Assembly: GCA_934667795.1 (NCBI GenBank)
Contig: CAKUMP010000003.1
Coordinates: forward strand, 1 to 33,303
Length of the DNA stretch: 33,303 nt
DNA from: an uncultured Chthoniobacterales bacterium
GTDB lineage: Bacteria; Verrucomicrobiota; Verrucomicrobiia; Chthoniobacterales; CAKUMP01
Direction: 5' to 3'
Under the pieces are notes generated by a model that saw only the letters and a program-made list of their open reading frames with translations, made no database searches and had not been told where the DNA came from. Both the position numbers and the translations under genes were made by a program. Shown piece by piece: positions 16,220 to 24,998 of the stretch. Positions within the stretch are counted from its first letter, which is position 1. Every line of letters begins with the position of its first letter.

Positions 16220-18181
16220 ATGTTACAAGGTCCTGTTTTTTTATCGCACCCGCCTTTACATCGTGCTGTTTTTTCAAAAGACATGCCAAAAGTTCTGGCG
16301 CAGGCGTATTATGTCGATCCTGTTGAAGGGAATGATTCAGCCAGCGGGAATGAACAACACCCCTGGCGCACCATTCAGGAATCATTGGAAAAATTACGCC
16401 CCGGCGACACACTGTTTTTACGTGAGGGGATTTATTTTGAAAATGTATATTGCTGTATTGTTGGCACCGAAGAAGCTCCTATTACTATTTGTGGATATCC
16501 TGGAGAAACGGTCATTGTGGATGCTGGCATTCCGGAGTTTCAATGTGATCCTGCAAATGCATGGGAGCCCGGCGAAGAGGACGGAGAATTTATTTCAACA
16601 AAAGCCTATCGCAATATTCGCGATGTCTTAGGCCTGTTTGCAGACTCCAATGTGGGGCTGCAAACGTACTGGCATCGTGAATACCTGCTCGCTCACAATG
16701 AACTGGATGGAGTGAATCCAGAAACCGGAAAGCCAGAAGCCTATTATTGCGGACCAGGAATTTTTTATAATAAACTGACAGGAAAAATCCACGCAAGACT
16801 GGCACATACGCACTTACGATCGTCTTTTGTTGATAATTACAAGGGAGAAACCGATCCACGGAAAGTTCCGCTCGCAATCACGCGCTTTCGCAGTTCTCCC
16901 CTGCATCTGGATCAGGCAATGCATATACGCTTTCGCAACATGATCCTTCGTGGCGGCGGATATAATACCCTGCTGATGCATTTTGCAGTGAATGTAGAAT
17001 TTGAGTATGTGACAATATTTGGTGGAACCTATTGTATTCGTTCAAAAAACAGTGGCCCGGTAAAAATCACTCATTGCGGAGTATATGGTCAGATCCCGCC
17101 CTGGGGATTCCGAAATGAAAATTCTTTAGGAACGTTTGATCACGTTTATTACGACCCCTTTACACAGCCACCAGATCCTCGTCCGGAAAAAAATATTGCT
17201 CGCCTCCCCACTCACGCCATTCTGGTCACTGAAGGCGGCGAGGAGTCCGATGTGTTCTTTTTCCCCTCCAATAATCATTGGGAAGTGAGTTATTGCGAGT
17301 TTTCTGATAGTCACGATGGACTCTATTTTAATGGAAGACACATGTGGCTGCACCACTGCTGGATGTATAACATGCAGGATGATGTCGTTTATTTAAGCAA
17401 CCCGACTCCTACACGCGTATGTGATGATGTCCATATCAGCCAAAACTATCTTTCCCGTTGTATGCTTCCATTTGGAGCGCATCGCAGAGGGTGTTCTGTA
17501 GGAGAAATTCACATTTACGGAAACGTCGTGGACATGCGTGAGCCGGTACGTTTCACGCGTCCGACTTTTGCAAACCCGGAAGGGATCATGCGACTTCCGA
17601 ATCAGATCGGACCCTTTTTCCTGGCACATGGTTATAACACGCCCATCGGATTTGAGAATATCGGGTTTTATCATAACACCGCGATTATTACTTCCCATTT
17701 CGTTGGAAATGCTTTTCAAAATACCGTTCCGGTTACGGAGCGATCGTTGTATAATAATATTTTTGTCTATTATAACGGGCTTCCGGAAACTCCACATAAA
17801 TTTCTTGTCAATGGTTGTATCAATATGGATGGGAACCTCCACTGGTCGCCAAAGAAAATAGATGATCCTGCCTGGCTGAAAAACGTCCAGACTTCCGGAT
17901 TGTCAAAAAACAATGTGGAATATTGGCGCGGGATTCCATGGGAGAGGAATTCCCTCCTCGCAGACCCTGAGTTCATCGCGTTTGATGAAAATTCTCCTGA
18001 TGGAAATGATTACCGCCTCAAGCCCAGCAGTCCGGCCATCCGCGCTGCGGTTGATTTCCCTCAACGTAAAAAATTACGTGGCGACATCGATTGGAAAAAC
18101 ATGGGAGCATTTCAAGATCAAGCCCCCATGCCCCTGGGCATCAACGCCCGCGTCATTGCAGGCGGGAAAGAAAATTTATAA
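16220..18181 (+). CDS. Right-handed parallel beta-helix protein (pectate-lyase-like)
   Basis: The 653-residue product opens with AYYVDPVEGNDSASGNEQHP followed by WRTIQESLEKLRPGDTLFLREGIY, the classical N-terminal cap of DUF1565/pectate-lyase-type beta-helices. Repeated beta-helix coils follow (IRFRNMILRGGGYN, HWEVSYCEFSDSHDGLYF, VHISQNYLSRC). Such proteins lyse or hydrolyse polysaccharides or bind them. No convincing signal peptide is visible with the ATG at 16220, odd for a family normally exported; an internal ATG at 16283 does not help. It is the last gene of module A, 18 nt after the DUF4838 gene, and ends before a convergent repeat. Confidence 0.82.
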   Translation: MLQGPVFLSHPPLHRAVFSKDMPKVLAQAYYVDPVEGNDSASGNEQHPWRTIQESLEKLRPGDTLFLREGIYFENVYCCIVGTEEAPITICGYPGETVIVDAGIPEFQCDPANAWEPGEEDGEFISTKAYRNIRDVLGLFADSNVGLQTYWHREYLLAHNELDGVNPETGKPEAYYCGPGIFYNKLTGKIHARLAHTHLRSSFVDNYKGETDPRKVPLAITRFRSSPLHLDQAMHIRFRNMILRGGGYNTLLMHFAVNVEFEYVTIFGGTYCIRSKNSGPVKITHCGVYGQIPPWGFRNENSLGTFDHVYYDPFTQPPDPRPEKNIARLPTHAILVTEGGEESDVFFFPSNNHWEVSYCEFSDSHDGLYFNGRHMWLHHCWMYNMQDDVVYLSNPTPTRVCDDVHISQNYLSRCMLPFGAHRRGCSVGEIHIYGNVVDMREPVRFTRPTFANPEGIMRLPNQIGPFFLAHGYNTPIGFENIGFYHNTAIITSHFVGNAFQNTVPVTERSLYNNIFVYYNGLPETPHKFLVNGCINMDGNLHWSPKKIDDPAWLKNVQTSGLSKNNVEYWRGIPWERNSLLADPEFIAFDENSPDGNDYRLKPSSPAIRAAVDFPQRKKLRGDIDWKNMGAFQDQAPMPLGINARVIAGGKENL

Positions 18182-18501
18182 AAACCTACCCCCCTTCTTT
18201 GTCTCTTCGTATAAAATGTGAAACCGGTTGAATTTCTACAGGTTTTAAACCTCACACGAAGGCACGAAGACACGAAGATTTTTTAGAGAAGATAAGGCAA
18301 AGAACAGGGAGGCAGGACGCATTATGAGAAAGGGTTTACATGAAAAAAATCATAAAAACCTAGATACTCTTCTTCGTGTCTTCGTGCCTTCGTGTGCGAT
18401 AGTTTTCCCAGCGTGCACCACCCCACCATTCTTTGCGTTAGCCCATTTTAAGATACCCTTTGCAGCCTTCGCGATCTTTGCGTGAAACAGATCCTCTTAG
18501 G
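18182..18501. other. Convergent gap filled by repeats
   Basis: No gene is seen. The region between the ends of modules A and B consists almost entirely of hairpin repeat copy C (18253-18441), followed by an inverted TTTCACGCAAAG-type motif (about 18456-18487) that ends 15 nt before the stop of the LamG-like gene. Confidence 0.7.
18253..18441. repeat. Intergenic hairpin repeat, full copy C
   Basis: The 26-nt left arm (18253-18278) and right arm (18371-18396) are perfect reverse complements. The left arm is identical to that of copy A, and interior and flank are clearly related (GATAAGGCAAAGAACAGGGA against TATAAGGCAAAAAGCAAGGA). It lies exactly where two operons converge, like copy A. Confidence 0.9.
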
Positions 18502-19227
18502 TTATTGCGCTCCAAAATCTCCGGTTTCTACTTTTATATTGTCCCAGGAGTAGCGGGATTTTTCTCCGAAGATTGCACCGACAAGTACATTTCCAAATGT
18601 TGGCACAAGGTCATTAAAGTCGAGGCCTTGAACTGACACGATAGAATCTTCATTTTCAAGTTCGAAAACTTCTATATCGTACTGTTCTTTTGCAAGATGG
18701 AGGGTGATTTGGACATGATACCATTGGCCGAAACGAAACCCACCCAATGGGAACACCTGCAATTCCCCATCTTCCGATTTAGTAAATACACAGATCTGCA
18801 TATTCGGGCTTGAGCGAAAATGCAAACGCACCAACCCCTGCGACGGGTCTCCATCCGAGGCGCGCAACATGACCTGACCGGAGCCATGCTCAGGATAAAC
18901 ATCAAACGACAATCGCACCGGCTTTTCTGTATCGGTGTCCGCAAACGATGTGGAAATATTCATAATCGTTCCGGACTGTCCCCCATCGGCATTCATCGGT
19001 GTTGTGACTGCAACTTGTGAACCATTCGCACCAACACCACGCGTGATACTGACCTGTGCATCAGAAATTTCTCGTGTGTCGCTATTTACATTCCAGGAAT
19101 TGTCACCCACCCCATCTTTCAGAGATGCCCCTTCAGGAAAATTTTCAAATGTTTCTTCAAAGAGGATTTCTCCTCCATAACAAAATGAAACGGCGGTGAA
19201 TACGGTAATTAAAGCTGCTATTTTCAT
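18502..19227 (-). CDS. Exported LamG/concanavalin-like beta-sandwich protein
   Basis: The 241-residue product has a signal peptide (MKIAALITVFTAVSFCYGGE) and a beta-sandwich domain (ILFEETFENFPEGASL opening, VRLSFDVYPEHGSGQVMLRA, FRFGQWYHVQITLHL, closing YSWDNIKVETGDF). The FGQWYHVQI strand and a final W/YDN segment are typical of laminin-G-like or DUF1080-like carbohydrate-binding folds. Its ATG overlaps the stop of the GH42-like gene by 4 nt (ATGA), so the two are translationally coupled and their products probably work together outside the cytoplasm. Fold assigned with moderate confidence, ligand unknown. Confidence 0.72.
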   Translation of the reverse strand: MKIAALITVFTAVSFCYGGEILFEETFENFPEGASLKDGVGDNSWNVNSDTREISDAQVSITRGVGANGSQVAVTTPMNADGGQSGTIMNISTSFADTDTEKPVRLSFDVYPEHGSGQVMLRASDGDPSQGLVRLHFRSSPNMQICVFTKSEDGELQVFPLGGFRFGQWYHVQITLHLAKEQYDIEVFELENEDSIVSVQGLDFNDLVPTFGNVLVGAIFGEKSRYSWDNIKVETGDFGAQ

Positions 19228-22200
19228 AAATTGGTATCTGGTGTAAATTTAAACCAATGGGTTTCTCCCGCCTGCACGGGAACAGTCATTTTTTGTCCTT
19301 TTCCAGCCGTTTCTCCGGTTGAGAAATCAATCAGAGTTCCGGAAGCAGGAAAGTTCAGTGAAACAGGACCATTTTGCAATCCATGCAAGGACAGAAAACG
19401 TCCATTAAACTCTGCAATCACGCGGGATTCGCTCAACCGATGCGCACCGGCTTCTGCTGCAAGCTGTGAAAGCAGTGTAGCATCCAATGTCCCGGGCAAG
19501 CCAAAATAAATGGATGTCCAGTCTTCATGAGAGCGTGTGGCAATTGCGACCGTTCCATCTTCATAATGTGCCAGTGGCTTTGCATTTTCATCCTCGATCA
19601 CAAAACTTCTGGCACCTTTCGGCAGGTTTCGGGATGAACTTCCCTGTTTTGCCATCAGGAAAGAAACTTCCCCGGCGCCTGGCGCACTTTTTTGTTCATC
19701 CGTTTTACTTACTCGTGGCAAACTCGTAATCGCATCCGATCGGACCTGCATTCCGACAAGCTCACTCGCGGCGGCATCATCCAGTCCATGATCACTGACG
19801 TACCCGGCAGCAAAGTTCCAGACAAGATACCGTCCGGAATTTTTCAATTTCGTACGAATCCCTTCGCGTTGTGCATCACTCAACCGCCAGGCATCAATAA
19901 AGATCAGCATTTTATACGCCTTTGCCCGATCCTCTTTCAGAAGATCATTCAGATAAATCTGGTCATACACTAACCCGGACTCTCTTAAATGAAATGGCGT
20001 CAGGTTTTCCAATGTGCGGATGAAACTGCCGGAACCAAATCCATCGTGCACCCAGTATGCGGATTCATCATTAAATACCACCGCAATTTCCGGCTGATAG
20101 GGCGTTGTATTTTGAAGTTCAAGTTCCTCATAAGCGCGCACTGTTTCTGCAGCGATTTCCATCATTTCCGGATCGCGGAGCATGCTTGTACTGATATCGT
20201 AAAACCAGAATCCATGTCCTCTCGCAAGCATCGGTGCTGCTTCTTTTCGCACAATCTGGCGAAACATCTCGGGCGAAGTGGCAGTACCCAAACGATACGA
20301 CGGAATCTCCGGTCCTCCTGCGCGCATCCATGTGCGCAGATCCAGTTCCTTGATCAGCATTTTGTTATGCTCTCCAAACGAAGTTAAGGGTGCATTCAAG
20401 CCACCAGACAGCCCCGGGCGACGGCGGTGATATGCCGGCTGTGCCACCAGAACATCCAACCCGTCTTTATTCAGAAAAATGGTTTCTGCTCCCTGTCCAC
20501 GCCCACCTCCAAGCTGCCAGGTCATCCCGATACTTTTTGTGTCTTTTGCCCGTTTAAATGCACTCGCAAGCTGCTCACGAATTCTTAATCCTGCCTCAGA
20601 CTGAAATTGCATGTGATCCGCGTACTGACGCTCAGTCAAAGGATTATAAAATCCATTTTGTTCCGATTTTGTTCCTTCATAAATAGGAATCTCCGCTGTC
20701 CCCAGTGATACGGATTCATCTCCCCAGGCGCGACGTAATTCTTCATCGCTGCCATAGCGCTCGGTCAGCCACTCGCGAAATACTTTAACCGCCGGATTGC
20801 TATAATCCGGCCAGCTCGCGGTGTAAAATTGTCCATCATGCCCACCGGAAATAAAACAACCAATCACCCGATTTGCATACGGCTTGTTTTTGAGTTCAAG
20901 CGTAAACTGCTCGATTGCTTTTGCCGCATCCTCAATTGCCTGCTGACTAAATGGCGACGGCCACCAGCGGAAGTCGGTGTAGGACGATTTTTGTAGCGTT
21001 TCATCATGCCCACCCGGCAATTTTTCTGCAAACCCACGCATATGAATGGTGGTTCCGTATGCCTTTTCTCCTTTGGCATTTTTCCACAGCTCTTCCGGAT
21101 AACGCGCCGCCCATTCTTTAGGCCAGTTAATATTGAAATTTATAATAAAATAGTTTTCCGGAGCATTCATTAATGCATGATCCATCCATGCAAAAGGCAT
21201 ACTGAAATCAAATGTCTCCATCGAGTTCCATACGGCCCGCTGCGGAGGATAACGTTCATCCACAACCTCATTCAATGGCACCGTCATCACCATCAAAGGA
21301 ACCTTCCCGATGGCACTCATCCCCGCATAATCTCCAGTCAATCCACGCTGATTAAAATATAAAATCGGAGACGTTTCTTTGCCGTCGATGACAATACGCG
21401 GATGTCCATTTTTTTGCACCACCTCCACATCTACAGGATTCGCAGGTTCTGCAACATCGGTACGCGCTGGTTCAATCGCGCTGCGCATCCCCGGTGGATA
21501 ATCATAGGTGTAAGGCGCAGCAGGAGCCGAAATATCATCAATCCATACCCGAGCCGGATTACCTTTTAAAACGACACGCACATGATAGCGTGCGTCTTTA
21601 TCCGAAGCATTGATTTGTGCAACACGTTTCTCCCATTGCCCGAAAGCTACATTCTGCAATGCGGTCTGGCTTTGTGCCGCATGTCCACGCACCTGGTCAC
21701 CAATGCGTACAACTCCCTTTTCATCCTCAAATAATAATTGAAGCATCGACAGTGAAGGCGCTTCATCCGCACGAAAATACAGACGCATGGTCGGCGTTTC
21801 GCCGGCCTTCACAAGGAAAGAATTTTTCGATCGAAGCACGACTTCTCCTGCCGAAGATTGTTTTTCCAGCAACACACTGCCACTGCCAGGATGACGAGAA
21901 ATGTCCTGGTCCCAGGTTGCGGATCCTTTGCCGCCATCTGCTTGTATAAATAACCATTCCTGTGAAATGTTTTGTTCTGCAAAGTCGCCATTTTCCAAAA
22001 TGGAATCGGAGTCTTCTAAAAGATCCGGATGCGACGCCTGTGCGATTTCTTTATAAATCGCCTCCATTTTTTCACGCAATGCAGGATCTTTTAATCCGGC
22101 AATGCTGTTACGCAATGCCATCATGGCTTCCAGCCTGGCACGCAAAGGAATGGGTGCATCCAGCCGCCGTTCAAGAATCGCTTTCCCTTCATCCCCAAGC

Positions 22201-22541
22201 ACCATCAGAGCTGAAGCCGCATTCGAACGTGTAACTTCATCCGGATAGTCCAGTCCTTTTTCCAACACCTGTAATACCGCGGGCGAAGCTTCACCAAGTG
22301 CCCCCAACGCAACAATTGCTGCCGCACGCGTGGGAAGATCCTTGTCACTCGCCCACTCCAAAAGTGCTGCCTTTGTTTTTTCATCCGCTTTACCGGATTC
22401 AATCACCGCAAGGCTGGTTTCTTTTGGGGTTGCTGAAAAGACTGGAAACGCGCAGGCAATAGAAAGCGCCACACTCCCGATTCGTACAAAATACGTCCAG
22501 GACGTTGGAGGGCAAGGGAAAGAGAAAGGGGGTAGAATCAT
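19224..22541 (-). CDS. Large exported GH42-like glycosidase with N-terminal HEAT repeats
   Basis: The 1105-residue product has a hydrophobic export segment (about 18-37, RIGSVALSIACAFPVFSA); HEAT-like helical repeats at about 45-170 (LPTRAAAIVALGALGEASPA, VTRSNAASALMVLGDEG); a jelly-roll carbohydrate-binding-like domain at about 180-345; a TIM barrel at about 385-790; a GATase-like domain (about 800-930); and a beta-rich end. The barrel resembles beta-galactosidase families GH42/GH35-like. E732 in IKELDLRTWM aligns with the same Glu in the paralogue at 30272 (LNELDYRTDL) and is my candidate nucleophile. The usual NE acid/base motif is replaced by GGHDGQF (566-572). It lies 24 nt after the PEP-CTERM gene. 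Confidence 0.8.
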   Translation of the reverse strand: MILPPFSFPCPPTSWTYFVRIGSVALSIACAFPVFSATPKETSLAVIESGKADEKTKAALLEWASDKDLPTRAAAIVALGALGEASPAVLQVLEKGLDYPDEVTRSNAASALMVLGDEGKAILERRLDAPIPLRARLEAMMALRNSIAGLKDPALREKMEAIYKEIAQASHPDLLEDSDSILENGDFAEQNISQEWLFIQADGGKGSATWDQDISRHPGSGSVLLEKQSSAGEVVLRSKNSFLVKAGETPTMRLYFRADEAPSLSMLQLLFEDEKGVVRIGDQVRGHAAQSQTALQNVAFGQWEKRVAQINASDKDARYHVRVVLKGNPARVWIDDISAPAAPYTYDYPPGMRSAIEPARTDVAEPANPVDVEVVQKNGHPRIVIDGKETSPILYFNQRGLTGDYAGMSAIGKVPLMVMTVPLNEVVDERYPPQRAVWNSMETFDFSMPFAWMDHALMNAPENYFIINFNINWPKEWAARYPEELWKNAKGEKAYGTTIHMRGFAEKLPGGHDETLQKSSYTDFRWWPSPFSQQAIEDAAKAIEQFTLELKNKPYANRVIGCFISGGHDGQFYTASWPDYSNPAVKVFREWLTERYGSDEELRRAWGDESVSLGTAEIPIYEGTKSEQNGFYNPLTERQYADHMQFQSEAGLRIREQLASAFKRAKDTKSIGMTWQLGGGRGQGAETIFLNKDGLDVLVAQPAYHRRRPGLSGGLNAPLTSFGEHNKMLIKELDLRTWMRAGGPEIPSYRLGTATSPEMFRQIVRKEAAPMLARGHGFWFYDISTSMLRDPEMMEIAAETVRAYEELELQNTTPYQPEIAVVFNDESAYWVHDGFGSGSFIRTLENLTPFHLRESGLVYDQIYLNDLLKEDRAKAYKMLIFIDAWRLSDAQREGIRTKLKNSGRYLVWNFAAGYVSDHGLDDAAASELVGMQVRSDAITSLPRVSKTDEQKSAPGAGEVSFLMAKQGSSSRNLPKGARSFVIEDENAKPLAHYEDGTVAIATRSHEDWTSIYFGLPGTLDATLLSQLAAEAGAHRLSESRVIAEFNGRFLSLHGLQNGPVSLNFPASGTLIDFSTGETAGKGQKMTVPVQAGETHWFKFTPDTNL

Positions 22542-22565
22542 AATATTAAATAAATTTCGATCAGT

Positions 22566-23450
22566 TTACGCACAACGGGAACGCCGTACACCCAATGCCA
22601 GTAAAGGCATCAGTAATAAAACAATACTGGAAGGTTCAGGAATTAATGTCAGCGAAACATTGGAAAACTGTCCGCTATTAATAGTCCCGCCGCCGGACGC
22701 ATAAAATCCGAAAGCATCAAACACGTTGTATCCTCCAGCAAATCCGTTCTCAATCAATGTTTCCGCAAAATCCTGCCCATTTCCAACCGAGCCAGAAAAG
22801 TACAAATCATCCCCCACTCGTTTTAAGGTGAAGGTAAAGGAACGCGTGACATCGTCCGAAAAGTTCAGACTGTAATTTCCAGTATTACTCGCCAAAACTT
22901 TCGTAATGTCTGCATCATCATGCCCAACCAGATTAACGTTATCATCTCCTGTTTTTCGATAAACTTCAAATTTATGCTGAAACTGGGGACTTCGTTTTTT
23001 CAAAATAAACCCTTCCCAGCCCATGATAGTACTCGTTGCTAACGTAGTGGTCGTAATTCGATCTGTCCCATAACGACTTATTGTCGCTTTCAAATCACTG
23101 CTCTTCAACAGCCCAAATGCCATTATGCCAAATCCCTGAGTCGCCTGCGCCAGATCCAATGTTAAATCAAAACTGATCGACAACGTCTGCCCGTCCAGAA
23201 CCGTGGTGGAATCAAAATAGGAAAATGCCCAGATATTATTCGCCATCGCATTCTCATACGTCGGGTTTTCTGTATTTCCATCCGTAAAAACAGGTGCAGG
23301 ATTCGGAACAGGGCTCACATTATTGATCGCATACCAGTCATTCACTGCAATCGAAGTAGCAGATGCATCGGAGTTCCAGAACAACAGACCGCTAAAAGCA
23401 AATGTTGTCGCCGTGATTTTAAAAGCATGTTTTAAACGATATTTTTTCAT
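22566..23450 (-). CDS. PEP-CTERM sorting-domain protein (module B)
   Basis: The 294-residue product has a signal peptide (about 1-32, ITATTFAFSGLLFWNSDASA), a beta-sandwich body with LamG-like strands (WAFSYFDSTTVLDGQTLSIS, FTFTLKRVGDDLYFSGSVG), and a full PEP-CTERM end: IPEPSSIVLLLMPLLALGV followed by RRSRCA. PEP-CTERM proteins are sorted by exosortase to the envelope; no exosortase lies in this window. It sits 15 nt after LacI-B and 24 nt before the GH42-like gene, the same place a PEP-CTERM gene has in module A. Confidence 0.88.
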   Translation of the reverse strand: MKKYRLKHAFKITATTFAFSGLLFWNSDASATSIAVNDWYAINNVSPVPNPAPVFTDGNTENPTYENAMANNIWAFSYFDSTTVLDGQTLSISFDLTLDLAQATQGFGIMAFGLLKSSDLKATISRYGTDRITTTTLATSTIMGWEGFILKKRSPQFQHKFEVYRKTGDDNVNLVGHDDADITKVLASNTGNYSLNFSDDVTRSFTFTLKRVGDDLYFSGSVGNGQDFAETLIENGFAGGYNVFDAFGFYASGGGTINSGQFSNVSLTLIPEPSSIVLLLMPLLALGVRRSRCA

Positions 23451-23465
23451 AATAATTAACTCTTA

Positions 23466-24653
23466 TTAATTAATTTCAGCAAAGCTGGATTTCTTTTGTG
23501 ATTCTGTTGTGGCCAAAGAAGGTATGGTAGATTTTCGGAAGATCAGTTCGCAGGGGAAGGTTTTACTTTTAGAGATATCGCGCTCTTCGGGAAATTCGAT
23601 TAATTCGACGATACGTTCGATACTCCATCGTGCCATTTCCTGTGGTGGCTGGCTGATCGTACTGAGCGGGATTTGTCCATAGCGGGCAAAGGGGGCATCA
23701 TCGGCACCGGACACTTTAATATCCTGAGGCACCTGCAGCCCCTGTTCGTTGCAGGCAGATAAGGCCCCGATGGCAATGTCGTCATTCGAACATACCAACG
23801 AATCCGCTTTTTCATTTTGTAAAATCCGATGGGTTTCATGATACCCGACATCAAACACATTTTTGTAAATTTCTGTTCGAAGAGGGTAATGCACATGCCC
23901 CCTGACCCTATCTTCTCCGAATGAAAATCTCACAGGCAAACCAAATACGCGTCCGACTTCAGGCGAAGCAATGACTTCTCCACCCTCCGCATGGATCGCT
24001 CTTACAAACCCACTGACACGTTCCTTGACGCTTGATGCACGCAATTGTTCATCCGGAGCGAGGTCATGAAATGGCAATAAAAGGTGAAGGCTTCGACTTC
24101 CCTGCGTGATATGATGCTGCGTCATTCCATAATAGGCCACGCTCATATCGATCTGCGCCTGATTGGCCGTGTCCACGGAACTGTACATCGAAACTGCCGG
24201 CAAAGAACATTCCTCCAGAAAATTTTCCCATTCCTCAGAGCCTCCCGAAGTAAGGTTGCAAAAAATAATCCCCTCTACCGCCATATCCAACAGATAGCTC
24301 TGCGCAGCCGCAATATTTCCATCAAACCATTCCATATCCACCGAAACAAGCTGATACCCGGCCCGAATCGCAGAACGCGCCAGATGCCGTACCCGCTCCT
24401 GTGGCGCATGATACACTCCCGAAACAAAAACAACCCCAATCGTATGACTCCGCCCACTTCGCAACATCCGAGCCAACCGTTGCGGGCGGTAATTCAATTC
24501 CTTCGCTTTCGCTTCAATCATCGCCACCGTTTCCGGCAACAGCTTATGCCGAGTCAACGGATTCAACCCAATCGCCACACAGGCACGCGAAACATTCAAG
24601 GCTTCCGCAATATCCTTTTGAGTCGATCGAGATCGCTTTGCTCTGGGTCTCAT
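23466..24653 (-). CDS. LacI-family transcriptional regulator (module B)
   Basis: The 395-residue protein starts with a basic MRPRAKRSRS arm and a LacI HTH (TQKDIAEALNVSRACVAIGL), followed by the hinge and a sugar-binding sensor domain (VEGIIFCNLTSGGSEEW, SLVCSNDDIAIGALSACNEQ, DIKVSGADDAPFARYGQIPL, STISQPPQEMARW). The start at 24653 is supported by an AGAGGAG just upstream; an in-frame ATG at 24725 would add 24 hydrophobic residues not usual before this HTH. It leads module B and probably controls the three downstream genes. Confidence 0.92.
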   Translation of the reverse strand: MRPRAKRSRSTQKDIAEALNVSRACVAIGLNPLTRHKLLPETVAMIEAKAKELNYRPQRLARMLRSGRSHTIGVVFVSGVYHAPQERVRHLARSAIRAGYQLVSVDMEWFDGNIAAAQSYLLDMAVEGIIFCNLTSGGSEEWENFLEECSLPAVSMYSSVDTANQAQIDMSVAYYGMTQHHITQGSRSLHLLLPFHDLAPDEQLRASSVKERVSGFVRAIHAEGGEVIASPEVGRVFGLPVRFSFGEDRVRGHVHYPLRTEIYKNVFDVGYHETHRILQNEKADSLVCSNDDIAIGALSACNEQGLQVPQDIKVSGADDAPFARYGQIPLSTISQPPQEMARWSIERIVELIEFPEERDISKSKTFPCELIFRKSTIPSLATTESQKKSSFAEIN

Positions 24654-24998
24654 TCTCCTCTGATTATCACGATTAAATGAAAATTGCAAGAAAAAAACAA
24701 AGTGCATTTGGGAGTGCAGGGACATGTCCTACCCATTACCCACATCTTTCATTTCAAATAAAAATCTGGGAGCACCGACGTCCCCGTCGGCCAAGGGGAT
24801 CTATTTCACGCAAAGAGTGCGACGGCCGCTAAGGATTTTTAAAAATGTAGGGGCGAATTGCGTTCGCCCAAAGAAGAGTGGGGTGGGAAAAACCTCTGAT
24901 ATGCCAGAGCCATTTAAATGTCCAACCTTCAGTGCCAACGAGGACGTCGCCCTCCAGGGACGTGTTGCGCACTCCTAAATGTCTTCGTCGGGCAGGAA
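24654..24998. other. Gene-poor region with repeats upstream of LacI-B
   Basis: No gene is seen. The stretch next to 24653 should hold the LacI-B promoter. Further along lie a CGACGTCCCCGTCGG palindromic piece (about 24778-24792), a TTTCACGCAAAG-type motif (24804-24840), the 46-nt block (24843-24888), and a GAGGACGTCGCCCTCCAGGG segment (about 24943-24962). All look like dispersed intergenic repeats. Confidence 0.6.
24843..24888 (-). repeat. 46-nt block with GGGCGAA...TTCGCCC palindrome, copy 2 (inverted)
   Basis: This is a perfect reverse complement of 9825-9870, about 15 kb away. In both places a TTTCACGCAAAG-type motif lies nearby, so they are parts of one composite repeat family. Confidence 0.85.

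Noticed and set aside
24084..24680. 198-codon plus-strand frame
   Set aside because: It is the antisense of the LacI-B gene; basic low-complexity sequence without family features.
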